From Chara braunii (taxonomy: Eukaryota > Streptophyta > Charophyceae > Charales > Characeae), in the NCBI GenBank assembly GCA_003427395.1, contig BFEA01000309.1:1460479-1524478 (forward strand): 64,000 nucleotides of DNA. The letters are read 5' to 3'. The notes beneath the pieces were generated by a model. That model worked only from the letters and a program-made list of their open reading frames with translations, was not told the origin of the DNA and made no database searches. Below, piece after piece: positions 54,201 to 64,000 of the stretch (the first letter of the stretch is position 1; every line of letters begins with the position of its first letter). Position numbers and translations under genes: made by a program.

Positions 54201-55652
54201 AGTTCGCGCCCATGCCCGCCCATGCTCAATATTGCTTTCTAAGTATGCGCACGTGCATGCCCACACCCGGTATCAGTTTTTGAGTGCGCGTCAGTGCTCG
54301 CCCAGGCTTGATATTGATATTAGAGTGTGCGCCCTAACTTGGAATTGATCGAGTGCACACCAAGTCTTAGTTTGGCTGATCGAGTGCGCGCCCAGTCTCT
54401 GTTTGGCTGATCGAGTGCGCGCGCAGTCTCAGATGGGCTGGTAGAGTGCATGTCAATGCGCGCCTAAACTTGACATTGCTGTTAGAGTGCGCGCCCATGC
54501 GCGCCCGAGCTCGGTATTGCTATATGAGTGTGCACCCGTGTGCGCCCGAGCTCGGTATTGCTATATGAGTGCGCGCCCGTGCGCGCCCAAGCTAGATATT
54601 GTCATTCGAGTATGCGCTCACGTGCGCCCATGATCAGTATTGCTATTTGAGTGCGTGCCCATGCGCGCCTATGCTCGACATTGCGATTTGAGTGCGCGCC
54701 CATTCGCGCCCAAGCTTGGAACTGCGATTTGAGTGCGCGCCCATGCACGCCCATGCACGCCCAAGCTTGGAACTGTGATTTGAGTGCGTGCCCATGCGTG
54801 CCCAAGCTTAGTATTGCTTTTGAGCGTGCGCCCCATACGCGCATACGCTTGGTATTGTCACTTGGGTGCGCCCTGGCTCGGGTAGGCTATGAGAGTAAGT
54901 GCTATGATGATTTTGGAATGCGCGTCCCGCCGATGTGATGTTCGGGGATGCATGTCCAGCGAGTGTGATTAGTCTTGAGGACGTGACTGGATGCCTCTGA
55001 TGGCAAGACTAGGCCCAAGACCCCGCTGATTTGATTTCTCGCTGATCAGTCTCCGCATAAACGATATTCATATCAGACCCTGTGCAGACGGTATTTTTCC
55101 TGCACGCATGATATCAGTGCAGTTCGGTTTGCAAGTGCAATGTTTTGCGAATGGCCTCTACATAGATAATATCTTGATGATCAGTCTTTCTCAGTGACAA
55201 TACCCACAATTCAGTCCTCGTGCTCTAGTCCACTCGCTGCGGAGACGTTCGTATGATGTTCCTATATCGAGTTGTTGCTGATCAGCCGGGCCCATTCAGG
55301 CGGGCCCCTATATCGAGTTGTTGCTGATCAGCCGGGTCCATTCAGGTGGGCCCCTATATCGAATTGTTGATGTTTTCAGCCGGGCCCATTCAGGCGGGCC
55401 CTTGTATCGAGTTGTTGCTGTTTCAGCCGGGCCCATTCAGGCGGGTCCCTATATCGAGTTATTGCTGTTCAACCGGGCCCATTCAGGCGGGCCCCTATAT
55501 TGAGTTGGTTGCTACCAGTTTGGCTTGAGGGTCTATTGAGGTGCTGTCCTCTTTTCGAGTTGGGTTATTTTCCTGGGCTATTGATATCCCCCTCATCTCC
55601 AGGACATCATTGCTTGGCATAGCAGCTTGCCCGGGGCATTCTATATTGCAGA

Positions 55653-56096
55653 TTGTTTAAGCTGGCTTCTCAACATGAGACAACCCCTACATGGGGTAAG
55701 CTAGTTGAGAAGTTTTGTTATCGACACATTGGACATCAGAGCTTCGTTATTCGGGCCAATGAGTCTCCCACATCGAGGTACACATCGGTGATCACTTATC
55801 ACGTGAGAGATGCTGGGCAGGGAGTGAAGGGAACCACCTCCGACCGGATTGCTGACTATATCTTCCGCAGGGAGAGTTACTGGAGGGAACACTGGTTGCA
55901 TGTGGTGTTTCCCCATATCCCTTTTGCACCAGGTGGTGCCCTCTATGACTTTGACGGTTGTAACCCTAGACCATTGAGCAGAGGTGACAGCAAGGAAAAG
56001 AGGCGTCAAGACAGGAGGATCAGGAGCGACGTGGCCAGATCCGGTATACCTATTACCACCTCTCTACAGAGGTCAGAGACGGATGAGTCAGACTAG
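55653..56096 (+). CDS. 3' LTR copy of the 147-codon LTR ORF
   Basis: Identical at every base with 38,162-38,605. It lies in the block that was probably duplicated during assembly, so the identity says nothing about selection. See the 5' copy for protein features. Confidence 0.4.
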   Translation: MFKLASQHETTPTWGKLVEKFCYRHIGHQSFVIRANESPTSRYTSVITYHVRDAGQGVKGTTSDRIADYIFRRESYWREHWLHVVFPHIPFAPGGALYDFDGCNPRPLSRGDSKEKRRQDRRIRSDVARSGIPITTSLQRSETDESD

Positions 56097-56303
56097 GAGC
56101 CTTGTTGCGTGAGCGATGTTGACCTGGGGGACTATTTTGACTAGGATACTCACAGGGACTGAGTACGCTTGAGTTCTGGAGCTGGCCCAGAGCATCTTAT
56201 GACATTGGTCACTGGAGCGAGACGCAGGCCGAAAGCAGCCCTACGACGGGTTGCTTATCTTCTGGCACGATATTTGCTTGAGGGTGATTGATTTGGACAT
56301 TAC

Positions 56304-56753
56304 ATGTCAGGAGGACCCAGGTCAGAGGAGGTAATAGGCCCTTCAAGGGGGAAGGGACCAGTCCCATATCTTGGGGATTACTACAACCATTTGCTGGGAG
56401 CAGACTTTGTCATACAAGCTTTTCNGAAGCCTCTGTATGGAGACCGATTCCTGGAGGTTTCATACGACTACATCTATGGCAAGGGACGGATNGAGATCTT
56501 GATCGGTGCCACTGACANCATTTCCCTNGCTGAGGAGCTGTACCTTCGNAGCGTTGTGGACGAGGANATGGCNNGATGTATGGCATATATCAGCAAGATC
56601 GATCCTACGGNATCCTTTGACATCAGCTACGNGGTCCCAGAGTCGATGGNCACTCAGGTTCTCAATGACGAGNAGGACCAGCGTGTACCAGATATAGAGT
56701 CCCAGACAGTCGAGCCCACTCATGAGGGGGTACCACTGGTCGTCATTGATTGA
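56304..56753 (+). CDS. 3' LTR copy of the 149-codon LTR ORF
   Basis: Same start, length and stop as 38,813-39,262, with about a dozen ambiguous bases and one clear difference near the start (Gly-Pro for Asp-Pro region). No frameshift is visible. Confidence 0.4.
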   Translation: MSGGPRSEEVIGPSRGKGPVPYLGDYYNHLLGADFVIQAFXKPLYGDRFLEVSYDYIYGKGRXEILIGATDXISXAEELYLXSVVDEXMXXCMAYISKIDPTXSFDISYXVPESMXTQVLNDEXDQRVPDIESQTVEPTHEGVPLVVID

Positions 56754-57314
56754 GGCTTGTATCTTTTAGTCACTGAGATGTACTATGACATTATTATGAT
56801 TTATCAGTGACTGCAGCCCCTTCTTTATGGCTGCTTCCTCCATTCTTTGTGTACTACTCTTCAGTCTCGTGTCTCTGGTCATGCTCTTGCAAAGTCTGGT
56901 TTTTGGTCTTTTCGTCCTCTCAGTGTCATCTGTCTTATGATGTATGCCCTGTGATGCATGAAAAGTTTATGCATGTGGTAACAAGTTATCTTTCACTCCT
57001 TATCATAACAGGTTACACTCAAGGGTACTTGAAGGACTCCTGGATAATAGGGACTCCGGTGACCTTGAGTCTAACCTTTATACGGGGTAAGGTGCAGACG
57101 ATAAAACCGAACGCCTCACTCTAAGCCGTGTCGGCGCTGGCAGGAGGGATAACACTGACTACTCGACTGTGTAACCAAGGCTGCTTGTGATTTCACTTTC
57201 AATTTTCCTAAAACGCTCCCAAATCCTGCGTGACAACCTGCCAGTCCACCAACCCACCACACTTGGCCCGGGGAGAGACATCGCACCAGGCCTTGGAACG
57301 GTGGGGGCGCAACA

Positions 57315-57935
57315 GCGTGGGACACACAATAAGTCCTTGCCTCTCGAGCGAAGGAGCAAGTATCTATTGGCAATGCGATAGTGGCTGGCCGGCGGGTGAT
57401 CCGAAGATAGCTATGCGTACAACGTGGCGAAGTCCGGATCAGACTCATATGCCCGGATGAAGTGTCGCTGAAGCTCCTTGTCGAATGCGAAGGCATGATG
57501 TGTCATAGCGCAACGATCTTGTCTTCGCGAGAGTGCATCTGCTGCGCGGTTTGAGAGGCCGGGTAAATGTTTCGGTGTGAAGTCAAACTGGTCGATGAAG
57601 TACATTCATCGTCCGATCGTGCTGCTCATCGTATCCTGCGTCTTGTAGTAGGTCAATGGATTGTTGTTTGTAACCCATGTGAACCTACGACGCCCAAGGA
57701 GGATGTGCCGCCATCGCTTGAGAGCCATGACGAATGCGAGCAGCTTCTTTTTCCTTGCATCATCAAGCGAGTTGATGGGAGACACTTTGTGGCTGAAATA
57801 CTCCACAGGGTGCTAGTCGTCGCCGTTGTGCTGTTCCAAGACTGCCCCAATGCCATATCCGAAAGCGTCCGTAGTCACTCGCGTCGGCAGGGTGGGTCAT
57901 AGATGCTAAGGACAAGTGTCATGAGCATGGCCGTC
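57315..57935 (-). pseudogene. Element 2 RNaseH and RNaseH-integrase spacer
   Basis: Recognisable pieces are TTDAFGYGIGAVLEQHNGDD, VEYFSHKVSPINSLDD-like text, KRWRHILLGRRRFTWVTNNN, PLTYYKTQDTMSSTIGR, then after a stop FIDQFDFTPKHLPGLSNRAA and DALSRRQDR. Stops at 57,606 and 57,411 (probably from TGG and CAG) and at least two indels between 57,640 and 57,940 break the frame. The spacer ends in KDLLCVPR at the Element 3 insertion point and resumes at 33,695. Confidence 0.88.
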
Positions 57936-59735
57936 TTAACTTCTCTTAAGTGCTTGGAATGACCGGCGTGCGTCGTCATCGAATGAGAATGGCACCTTTG
58001 GCGACTGTAACCTCGTCATAGGTGCAATAATCCTTGAGTATCCGGTGATGAATCGCTGATAGTAGCCCGCCAATCCCATTAATGAACGAACATCCGTGGT
58101 GTTGGTGGGCTCAGGCCATACTCGTAGGGCCTCGATCTTGTCCGCAAGCGGACGGATGCCTTGCGGCGTCACATAATGTCCCAAGTACTCCAGCTCCTGT
58201 CGTGCGAATTCGCACTTGTCGCAGTTGACTTTGTACTTGGCTTGTCGTAGCCGCTCCAAAACGGTGTGCAGGTGTTCCACATGCTCCTCCAAACCCCGAC
58301 TGTAGACCAGAATGTCGTCGAGGTAGACAAGTACGTATCGATCCAGCATGTGTCGGAACTCCGTTGTCATAGCCGCTTGGAAAGTGGCCGGGGCATTCGT
58401 AAGGCCAAATGGCATAACCAGCCATTCGAAATGCCCATATCGCGTCTTAAACGCGGTCTTGTAGCAGTCCTCCTTGCGAATCTCGAGTTGGTGATATCCC
58501 GACTTGAGCTCCAACTTGGAGAAAAACTTGGCGCCGCCCAGTCGCTCGAGAAGGTCGACGATGCGTGGGAGAGGGCCGACGTTCCTGATTGTCTGCGCGT
58601 TGAGCTTGCGATAATCGATGCACAACCGCAGGTCCTTGTTCTTCTTTCGGACGAAGAGAACAGGAGCACCGTATTGCGATGAGCTAGGCCGAATCCAACC
58701 TTTCTCTAGAAGGTCGTCGAGTTGTGCACGGAGCACACTTAACTCTTCCTCGCGCATTCGGTAGATGCAACCGCGCAGAGGCACGGCCCCGTCCTCGAGG
58801 ATGATCTCGTGGCGGATGGGCCGATCCGGCACTACTCCGTGCGGGCCTTCGAACACGTCGCTGTTGGCGTCGAGAAGCTCGGTGATGCGTGGATCCGAAG
58901 GTGAGTCCGTCGATGAAGCGTCATGGGGCGGGAGGGCGTGGAGAAAACACATCCCCATCTCCTCGATATCGTCTCTGATGATGGAAGCTCGCATGCTTGA
59001 GGCGGATACCACGTGGCAGCTGATCGAAGGATGAGGAAGAGGCACCGTGCATGGAACTAATACTCGGTTCCGGTCACGAACGTGAACGGTGCGGTTGAAG
59101 AAGTTCATCGGGTGATCCTTGCTTCGCCGCCATGACATGCCCAAGATCATGTCGAATTTGGTGTCCAGAATGTCAAAGGACACCGCCTCACTTGCGTGAG
59201 GGGCAAAGTACATTGGGACGTTGTCAATGCACCAGTCGATTGACTTGTGCGTGTGACCGTCCGCCAATGTAACTTGCGTAGGCTGGGGCTTCTTCCGGAC
59301 GCGTGGGCCAAGGCCGACGCGCACCATGAAGTCCTGGCTGATGTAGTTGCGAGATGCTCCGTAATCGATCAAGGCGTTGCAGGTCGCCTCTCCGATCTGA
59401 ATGCGTACATATAGCAATGGTGCGTCGATATCGTCGTACCATTGCNTCTTGAACTCGCGGTCGATCTTCGCAATGTAAGCGTGAAGGTCGACAACCTCCA
59501 CTCCGGCGTCCATCAACGGAGCTGGTACTGCAGTGTGCAAGTAATCCCGCAGTTGTGCCATGAGCACATTGCAATGCGATTTCGGCAGTCGTCCGGTCGA
59601 GGGAACGGGCATCCACTGGACGTCCGTGAACGTCAATGGGCCGAGCTCTTCAAGTCTTGACCATGACGTCGAATCCCCGGCGATAGATTGCGGCAAAGGT
59701 ACCGAATCGGTTGCCGATGGTGATGAAACTGGCAT
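57936..59735 (-). pseudogene. Element 2 protease and reverse transcriptase, 599-codon open frame
   Basis: The longest clean coding frame in the window. Residues about 95-215 are the retropepsin-like protease: CNALIDYGASRNYISQDF, where the active-site D-S-G is D-Y-G, and FDMILGMSWRRSKDHP. RT follows from about residue 325: LEKGWIRPSSSQYGAPVLFV, LRLCIDYRKLNAQTIRNVGP, FFSKLELKSGYHQLEIRKED (motif A has Glu where Asp is usual), WLVMPFGLTNAPATFQ, VLVYLDDILVYSRGLEEH (YLDD intact), CEFARQELEYLGHYVTPQGI and SLMGLAGYYQRFI. One N lies at about 59,446. Despite the length, the altered PR and RT residues suggest loss of activity. Confidence 0.93.
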
Positions 59736-59940
59736 GCGATGTGTTGTTGCACGTGGAGCGGTTGGTCCAGCCCTGGAACCAAGTGGACCGCATAGTCCCC
59801 GTAAGTGTAACGAGAACTTGCGACATTCGCGTTCTCCCCAGATGTGCAGGAGGCCGCTAGCAAGGCGGCCGAATCTGGCGGAGTAGAAGGTGGAGTCGCC
59901 TCACCTTCCGCGGAGCTCAATTTCCCGAGCTGAGGCGGGG

Positions 59941-61570
59941 TCACATATCCTCCTTGCCCTGATCTTGGCACAGGGAGGTCTTGTGCTTGGTGCTGTTGCA
60001 CCAATAGCACCTGCCGTAGCGGTCGCGGACCTTGTACTCTGCCTCGGTCAAGCCGAACTCGACCCATGGAACTTGTACTGGCTGTCCATTTTCGGCCTGC
60101 GATGCGGATTTCGCCTTCCCATTGTTGTGGGACTTGTTGTTGCTTCGCGGCTGGACAGCAGCCACCTCATCTCCGTCACTTGATGCAGGAGTGGCTGCTG
60201 GGTTATCTCCACTGTCCGACTTGAGTGCAGCGAAGTGCTGCTGTCGCGGACCAGTTCGTACCTTCTCCACATAGGTCGGTTGCCATGTTGATTTGTCGTG
60301 TGCAGCTGACCTATTGGTCTTGATGATCTCTCTCGCTTTGTCGATAATCTCGGCGAAAGTGGAGTAGTGCTCGCGATCACCAAGAGCCTGGCGCAATGCC
60401 GCACAGGACCTGTTGTAGAACTCACAGCGTAGATGCGTGAATGCCAATTCCAGATTGGGCACCGCCTCAATCTTCTTCCACTCCGTGAGCCAATCCCTTG
60501 TTGCAGTGTTGCCCTGTGACATGGTGAACAGACGGTTGATGGCGAGTGTCGGCGAGTCGTCGACGATGAACCGCTTCTTCCACAACCGTGTAAGTTCCTC
60601 CCATGTGATTTTGTCCTTCAAGTCCGGTACGTCGACGCCGTGGGAGGTTGCCAGGTGGCTCAACCAGGTCTGGCATCCGCCCTTTGAGTTCAGGAACAGG
60701 GCGCCGATGTACACATGCTTGGCGACAGGCAGAAGCCTGAGTTGTGTCGCGAATGCCTCCCACCAGAGGACCGGATCCTGCTGTGTGTAGTCGTCGAACT
60801 TATCCAGTTGAAAAGTTGGCATCTTGTACATCTTCGGATTGTCATCCGCGTTCGTCGACTGCAACTACTGGACCTCGGTCTTCAAGGTATGCAACTGACT
60901 GCTGATGGTGGTCGGTGCAGCAAAGGTGCTGATGTCGCCGAGCATTTCCACTACGTGGTCAACGCGTTCCTCCAGTTGGCGGCCAGAGGATGCACTGCTG
61001 GAAGCCCCAGCAGCTGGTCCAGGTACAGCCTGTTCCAGGTCCAACAATCGGGCATTGAGTGCCCGAGTTGCATCCTCGTGGCTGTGCACTGTATGGCGGA
61101 ACTTTGCCAACTCCTGATGCTGTTGCGTCAGGTCCTGGTACTGTTTCTCCAACTCGGACCGTTGGTAGTTGCAAGCATACAACAACTGTGTCACGAGTTT
61201 GGAGAGAAACTCCTTATGCTGCTCTTCCGGTGTTCCATCGTCGCCGTTTGGTTCAAAGTGCCAGAACCTGAGTTTTTCGATGCTTGTGGCTTCATGCCGC
61301 TGCAGCAGATCCTAGGCTTCCTTGCGGCGAGCCTGGGCATCTGCGTCTGCTTCGGCCTGTAGCCACAGCTTCTCTGCTGTTGCCGCTTCTTCAGCCTGTA
61401 GTTGGGCAGCCTTGACTGCCAGCTGGCGTTGTTCCTCAGCCTCGATTGCAACGAGTTGAGCATGGAAGCGCTTTTCGTAGTCGGCAATCGGCTCATTGGC
61501 CAGTTGCTGACATGGCTCTGCTGACGTGGCTCTGCTGACGTGGCACTGTGTGTTACGTGGCACTGCTTAC
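59941..61570 (-). pseudogene. Element 2 gag
   Basis: The main frame (59,941-60,864, 307 codons) encodes a capsid-like part (MPTFQLDKFDDYTQQDPVLW, LPVAKHVYIGALFLNSKGGC, LFTMSQGNTATRDWLTEWKK) and a CCHC zinc knuckle RCYWCNSTKHKTSLCQDQ with all four ligands. A TAG (from CAG) at about 60,868 separates it from an upstream part in the same frame: a Gln/Glu-rich predicted coiled coil (ELEKQYQDLTQQHQELAKFR). Beyond another TAG at about 61,312 lies an Ala/Glu-rich stretch (AVKAAQLQAEEAATAEKLWL) with a start near 61,563 inside the ACGTGGC array. The true start is uncertain. Confidence 0.88.
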
Positions 61571-61715
61571 GTGGCACTATGTCTGACGTGGCACTGCTGA
61601 TGTGGCACTGCTTACATGGCACTCTATCTGACGTGACACTGCTGACGTGGCACTGCTTACTTGGCACTCTGTCTGACGTGGCACTGCTGATGTGGCACTG
61701 CTTACGTGGTACTGT
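61500..61715. repeat. ACGTGGCACTGCT(T/G) repeat array
   Basis: About 14-15 units of 14-21 bp, most containing (TG)ACGTGGCACTG. Variants carry ATGTGGC or ACTTGGC. A higher-order unit of about 60 bp (CTGACGTGGCACTGCTGA...GCTTAC) repeats at least three times. It lies in the Element 2 leader at the start of gag. ORFs across it are repeat translations. Confidence 0.9.
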
Positions 61716-62517
61716 ACCAACCCGGAAATGCATGCAAAGGGTGGGTGGGAGGGAAAGACGCAGGTAGGAAACCAACCCAACAATACTTTCCTCCGGCCCT
61801 AATCAACAGATAAAAAAATAAAAAATTAAAGAGGAATACTTCCTTCCTCTTTTATTTTTTTTTTATTTTTATATCTCTCGATCTATTATAAGTAGGACAT
61901 GTCAGATGAGTACTATGAACCAGATCTAGGCTAGGTTCCGCAAAGTTTCAGCTTTATGAACTGTGATCTTGAAAAAAAATTTGCGAAATGGACTAATGAT
62001 GCGATTTTCAGAAAAGAACGAATCCAGTTTCTGAGAATATGGCAACCTCCGAATATGCCTAACGCAATATTGGTAGGCTTCGCAAGATTTCAGTTTCCAA
62101 AAAAAAAAATTTTGCGAGATAGAATGAAAATTCGATTTTCAGGAAAGAATAGTTCAAGTTTCCGAGAATATGACCACTTCTATCGTTATCCCAATATGCC
62201 TAGAGAATGAAATACTAACTTCAGAAATTTCAGCTATGTATGCAAAATATCAGAGAAACGAAAAACTACTATCGGGAATTTTCAGACAAAACGAAATGCG
62301 ATTTATCAGAAATTTTCAGATATTTGTTATGTAAAAACAAACTACTAATATCAGAAATTTTCAGGTAAAACGAAATGCGAATATCAGAAATTTCAGATAG
62401 TTGTTGCGATAATTTTTTTTCTTTAGAGATTTGACTAAGCCCTACTTGCGTTACTAATGAGTGATCAATAGATCGCAAGCTGGCTACTTGATTGAGCGGG
62501 TCCTCTAAATGAGAGGT
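61716..62517. other. Element 2 leader, AT-rich, no gene
   Basis: AT-rich DNA between PBS and gag. Repeated TCAGAAATTTTCAGA-like words occur near 62,020-62,400. No ORF with motifs. Confidence 0.6.
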
Positions 62518-62531
62518 CCGCTCCGATACCA
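62518..62531 (-). other. Element 2 primer-binding site, initiator tRNA-Met type
   Basis: On the minus strand TGGTATCGGAGCGG, close to the classic TGGTATCAGAGC, six or seven bases inside the 5' LTR. Confidence 0.85.
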
Positions 62532-62537
62532 AACTGT

Positions 62538-63661
62538 TGCATACTGTAACGTGCAGACCAGAACAAGAACCGACCTCTCAATGCAAAGTACAAGATAACA
62601 CAGCGGAAGACTTAGATACGAATGATCCGAACAATCAATATTGCAATGCAGCCCTGAACACACATCATCATCGTCGTTATCTGGTGTGAAGGGGGTCTGG
62701 CGCTTCACACAAGAAGACTGCGCCAGCCCCAACCATACACAGACGAAGAAGGAGGGGTTAGACGAAAGAGGAGGGGAAGATGGGAATGTCGTCAACACCA
62801 AGTCTCGGTACAGGCCCAAATAGTCCCTCGTCGAAATGTCTGAATCCCAATGTCCAGTCGAGATCCAATGTCGTCAAGTCTCAAGTCACAACTCTTTCTC
62901 TCTCTGTTGTAATCTGAGAAGTCAGGTGGCGAGAGGGTGAGAAGAGATGGTGGACTTGAAGAGGAAGAAGAAGAACTCTCTCTCTCTCTCTGTGTCCAGT
63001 ACTAACCTGTGACCACGAACATGGAGCTGGAGCGATGGCGCCACAGGAAGGTACCACTGGCCTCCGCCAGTATCTCTCCCACTCTACGATCTACCACCTA
63101 CCAGCGCCCAACGCTGAAGACTACTGCTACGGCTATGGGCGCCCAGCGCCGAAGACTACAGCTAACGCTACTACTACTGCCTAGCGCTGAAGACTACTGC
63201 AGCGCTCCTCCTGAGCGCTGCGGCCGAATCCTGAAGACTACCCATGCCTACTAACAACTACCTACCCGTGAAGTGCATGGGAACCTCCTATGTACTACCG
63301 GGTGTGCCTCCTGAGCCGTGCGAGCAATTCAGGAGGCTGCTCTTGCCAATGCCGAAAGGAGGCAGGGGCTGCAGCTGCAGCTCCTGCTCGAGCTCGTGAG
63401 GAACAGGCTATTTCTTGCCTGTTTCGCATCCCTGTTTACGTGCCTGAGTCTTAGGGGCAGGTCGAAACAATGAGGGCCTGAAAATGGCCCTCCGTTTCAG
63501 GCTGGAAAAACTATGGGTCTGAAAGACCCAGAAACTGCAGGCCCTCATTTTTCAGCTTTCAAGCTGAAACGATCGGGGCCTGTAATCCCTAAGTTTTAGG
63601 CTTTTAGGCTGAATGTCCGGGACGGGCCCTGCAGGCCCGTGTGGCTATGCAGTATGGCACA
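62538..63661 (-). repeat. Element 2 right (5') LTR
   Basis: Matches 31,110-32,277. On the minus strand it starts TGTGCCATACTGCATAGCC and ends CAGTATGCA(ACA) before the PBS. It lacks a block of about 45 bases that the other LTR has near 32,110-32,155. Outside it is GA microsatellite. Confidence 0.9.
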
Positions 63662-63689
63662 GAGAGAGAGAGCGGGAGCGTGCACGCCG

Positions 63690-63734
<45 letters not shown>

Positions 63735-63748
63735 AGCGTGCGCTCGCG

Positions 63749-63784
<36 letters not shown>

Positions 63785-63952
63785 GTGCCTGTGTGAGTGT
63801 GTGTGTGTGCATGCGTGTGTGTGTGTACGTGTGCGTGTGTGGGTGTGTGTGTGAGTTTGTGCGCGCGCGTGTGTGTGATGTGTGATGTGTGTGTGTGTGT
63901 GTGCGTAGGCGGGAGCGTGCGGGAGCCTGCGCGCGGGGGCGGGATTGTGCGC

Positions 63953-64000
<48 letters not shown>
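63662..64000. repeat. Compound (GA)n/(GT)n microsatellite, continuation of 30,645-31,109
   Basis: GA runs alternate with GGGAGCGTGCGC-type spacers and GT-rich blocks in the same style as the left flank of Element 2. It runs to the end of the window. ORFs of Arg/Glu or Cys/Val repeats are artefacts. Confidence 0.95.

Larger units (their letters stand above)
33696..57314 (+). mobile_element. Element 3: giant Ty3/gypsy-type LTR retrotransposon, 23.6 kb
   Basis: LTRs of 6,129 and 6,130 bp (33,696-39,824; 51,185-57,314) start TG and end CA, with GCGT duplicated outside. Internal order: tRNA-Asp-type PBS (39,829), a pre-gag coding region with a triplicated domain (40.1-41.8 kb), gag (41.8-43.1), protease (43.1-44.15), RT, RNaseH, integrase (44.15-47.4), a minisatellite (47.46-48.33), 2.2 kb non-coding DNA and an antisense ORF next to the 3' LTR. 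Ogre elements of plants have similar total size, LTR length and an extra ORF before gag, but they use a different primer tRNA, and RT motifs here (VPQEWTNGVAVV, YIDDNLVKGP) are not the usual plant PFGLTNAP/YLDD form. Many stops make this copy non-functional. Confidence 0.93.
51185..57314 (+). repeat. Element 3 3' LTR (6.13 kb)
   Basis: Begins TGTTGGACAGCGG, ends GGGGGCGCAACA. It is collinear with the 5' LTR at an offset of 17,489-17,491, with the same arrays (51.6-52.08, 52.53-53.73, 53.79-54.89 and 55.27-55.51 kb). The first 1.8 kb and last 1 kb show scattered substitutions and small indels; the TATA box is lost (TACACAAG at 52,115). The core 52,973-56,331 is identical with the 5' copy, including Ns. 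Single Ns between 56,425 and 56,673 probably mark bases that differ between copies. Confidence 0.92.
31110..63661 (-). mobile_element. Element 2: Ty3/gypsy retrotransposon split by Element 3
   Basis: Direct LTRs lie at 31,110-32,277 (3') and 62,538-63,661 (5'). In minus-strand order: PBS 62,518-62,531, leader, gag (about 61.57-59.94 kb), PR-RT (59,735-57,936), RNaseH (to 57,315), then the 23.6 kb insertion of Element 3, then integrase (33,695-32,303) and a purine-rich tract (32,278-32,291). Without the insert it is about 8.9 kb, a normal size. The flanks on both sides are GA microsatellite, giving a GAGAG-type target duplication whose exact phase cannot be fixed. It carries several stops and lost catalytic residues, so it is inactive. 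Confidence 0.92.

Noticed and set aside
33696-57314. Segmental duplication of host DNA as the explanation of the two 6 kb repeats
   Set aside because: TG...CA ends, adjacent PBS, gag-pol between the copies, the GCGT duplication and in-frame restoration of the target gene all fit LTRs of a single insertion.

Overview
This window is repeat-dominated nuclear DNA of a plant-lineage eukaryote. I recognise no host protein-coding gene, tRNA or rRNA gene. The content is LTR retrotransposons of the Ty3/gypsy superfamily (order PR-RT-RNaseH-INT, several with a chromodomain-like tail), foldback and TIR-type DNA elements, minisatellites, microsatellites, homopolymer runs and N gaps. Primer-binding sites matching initiator tRNA-Met and tRNA-Asp point to a plant-type genome. 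The style of the repeats reminds me of a charophyte alga such as Chara, but that is inference from memory and not proven here.

Layout. (1) 1-14.1 kb: mostly unique-looking non-coding DNA with an unusual tandem array of 17 hairpin units (2.19-3.28 kb), a foldback element (4.43-5.04 kb), a broken reverse-transcriptase fragment (9.1-9.85 kb, minus) and several small tandem duplications. (2) 14.1-27.85 kb: a decayed minus-strand Ty3/gypsy chromovirus-like element ('Element 1') with 1.15-1.2 kb LTRs at both ends, tRNA-Met-type PBS, gag, PR, RT, truncated RNaseH, INT and chromodomain. It is interrupted by a TIR-bearing DNA element (about 19.9-22.2 kb, next to a 544-base gap), an LTR-like fragment (24.2-25.07 kb) and a second foldback element (25.2-26.2 kb). 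(3) 29.2-30.2 kb: an integrase/chromodomain fragment of another minus-strand element, then AT-rich DNA and large GT/GA microsatellites.

(4) 31.1-63.66 kb: a clear nested insertion. 'Element 2' (minus strand, about 8.9 kb when the insert is left out, 1.1-1.2 kb LTRs, tRNA-Met PBS) sits inside a GA microsatellite. Its pol gene was split, between RNaseH and integrase, by 'Element 3' (plus strand, 33,696-57,314, 23.6 kb). Element 3 has 6.13 kb LTRs that begin TG and end CA and a 4-bp target duplication GCGT. Reading across the insertion site with one GCGT removed gives an in-frame pol junction in Element 2.

Element 3 is the most interesting object. It combines extremely long LTRs built from stacked tandem arrays, two ORFs inside each LTR, a tRNA-Asp PBS, an extra upstream coding region made of three diverged copies of one unrecognised domain, a gag-PR frame and a pol frame joined at a canonical -1 frameshift heptamer (T TTT TTA), a minisatellite after integrase, and a long antisense ORF before the 3' LTR. 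The size, LTR length and pre-gag ORF recall plant Ogre elements, but the PBS and RT motifs look different. The element is dead in its present form: about 18 in-frame stops, nearly all explicable as single C-to-T or G-to-A transitions, and a lost integrase Glu.

Caution on assembly: about 3.4 kb in the middle of the two Element 3 LTRs is identical down to its N characters, while the flanks differ. That core was probably copied by the assembler, so LTR identity cannot be used for dating.
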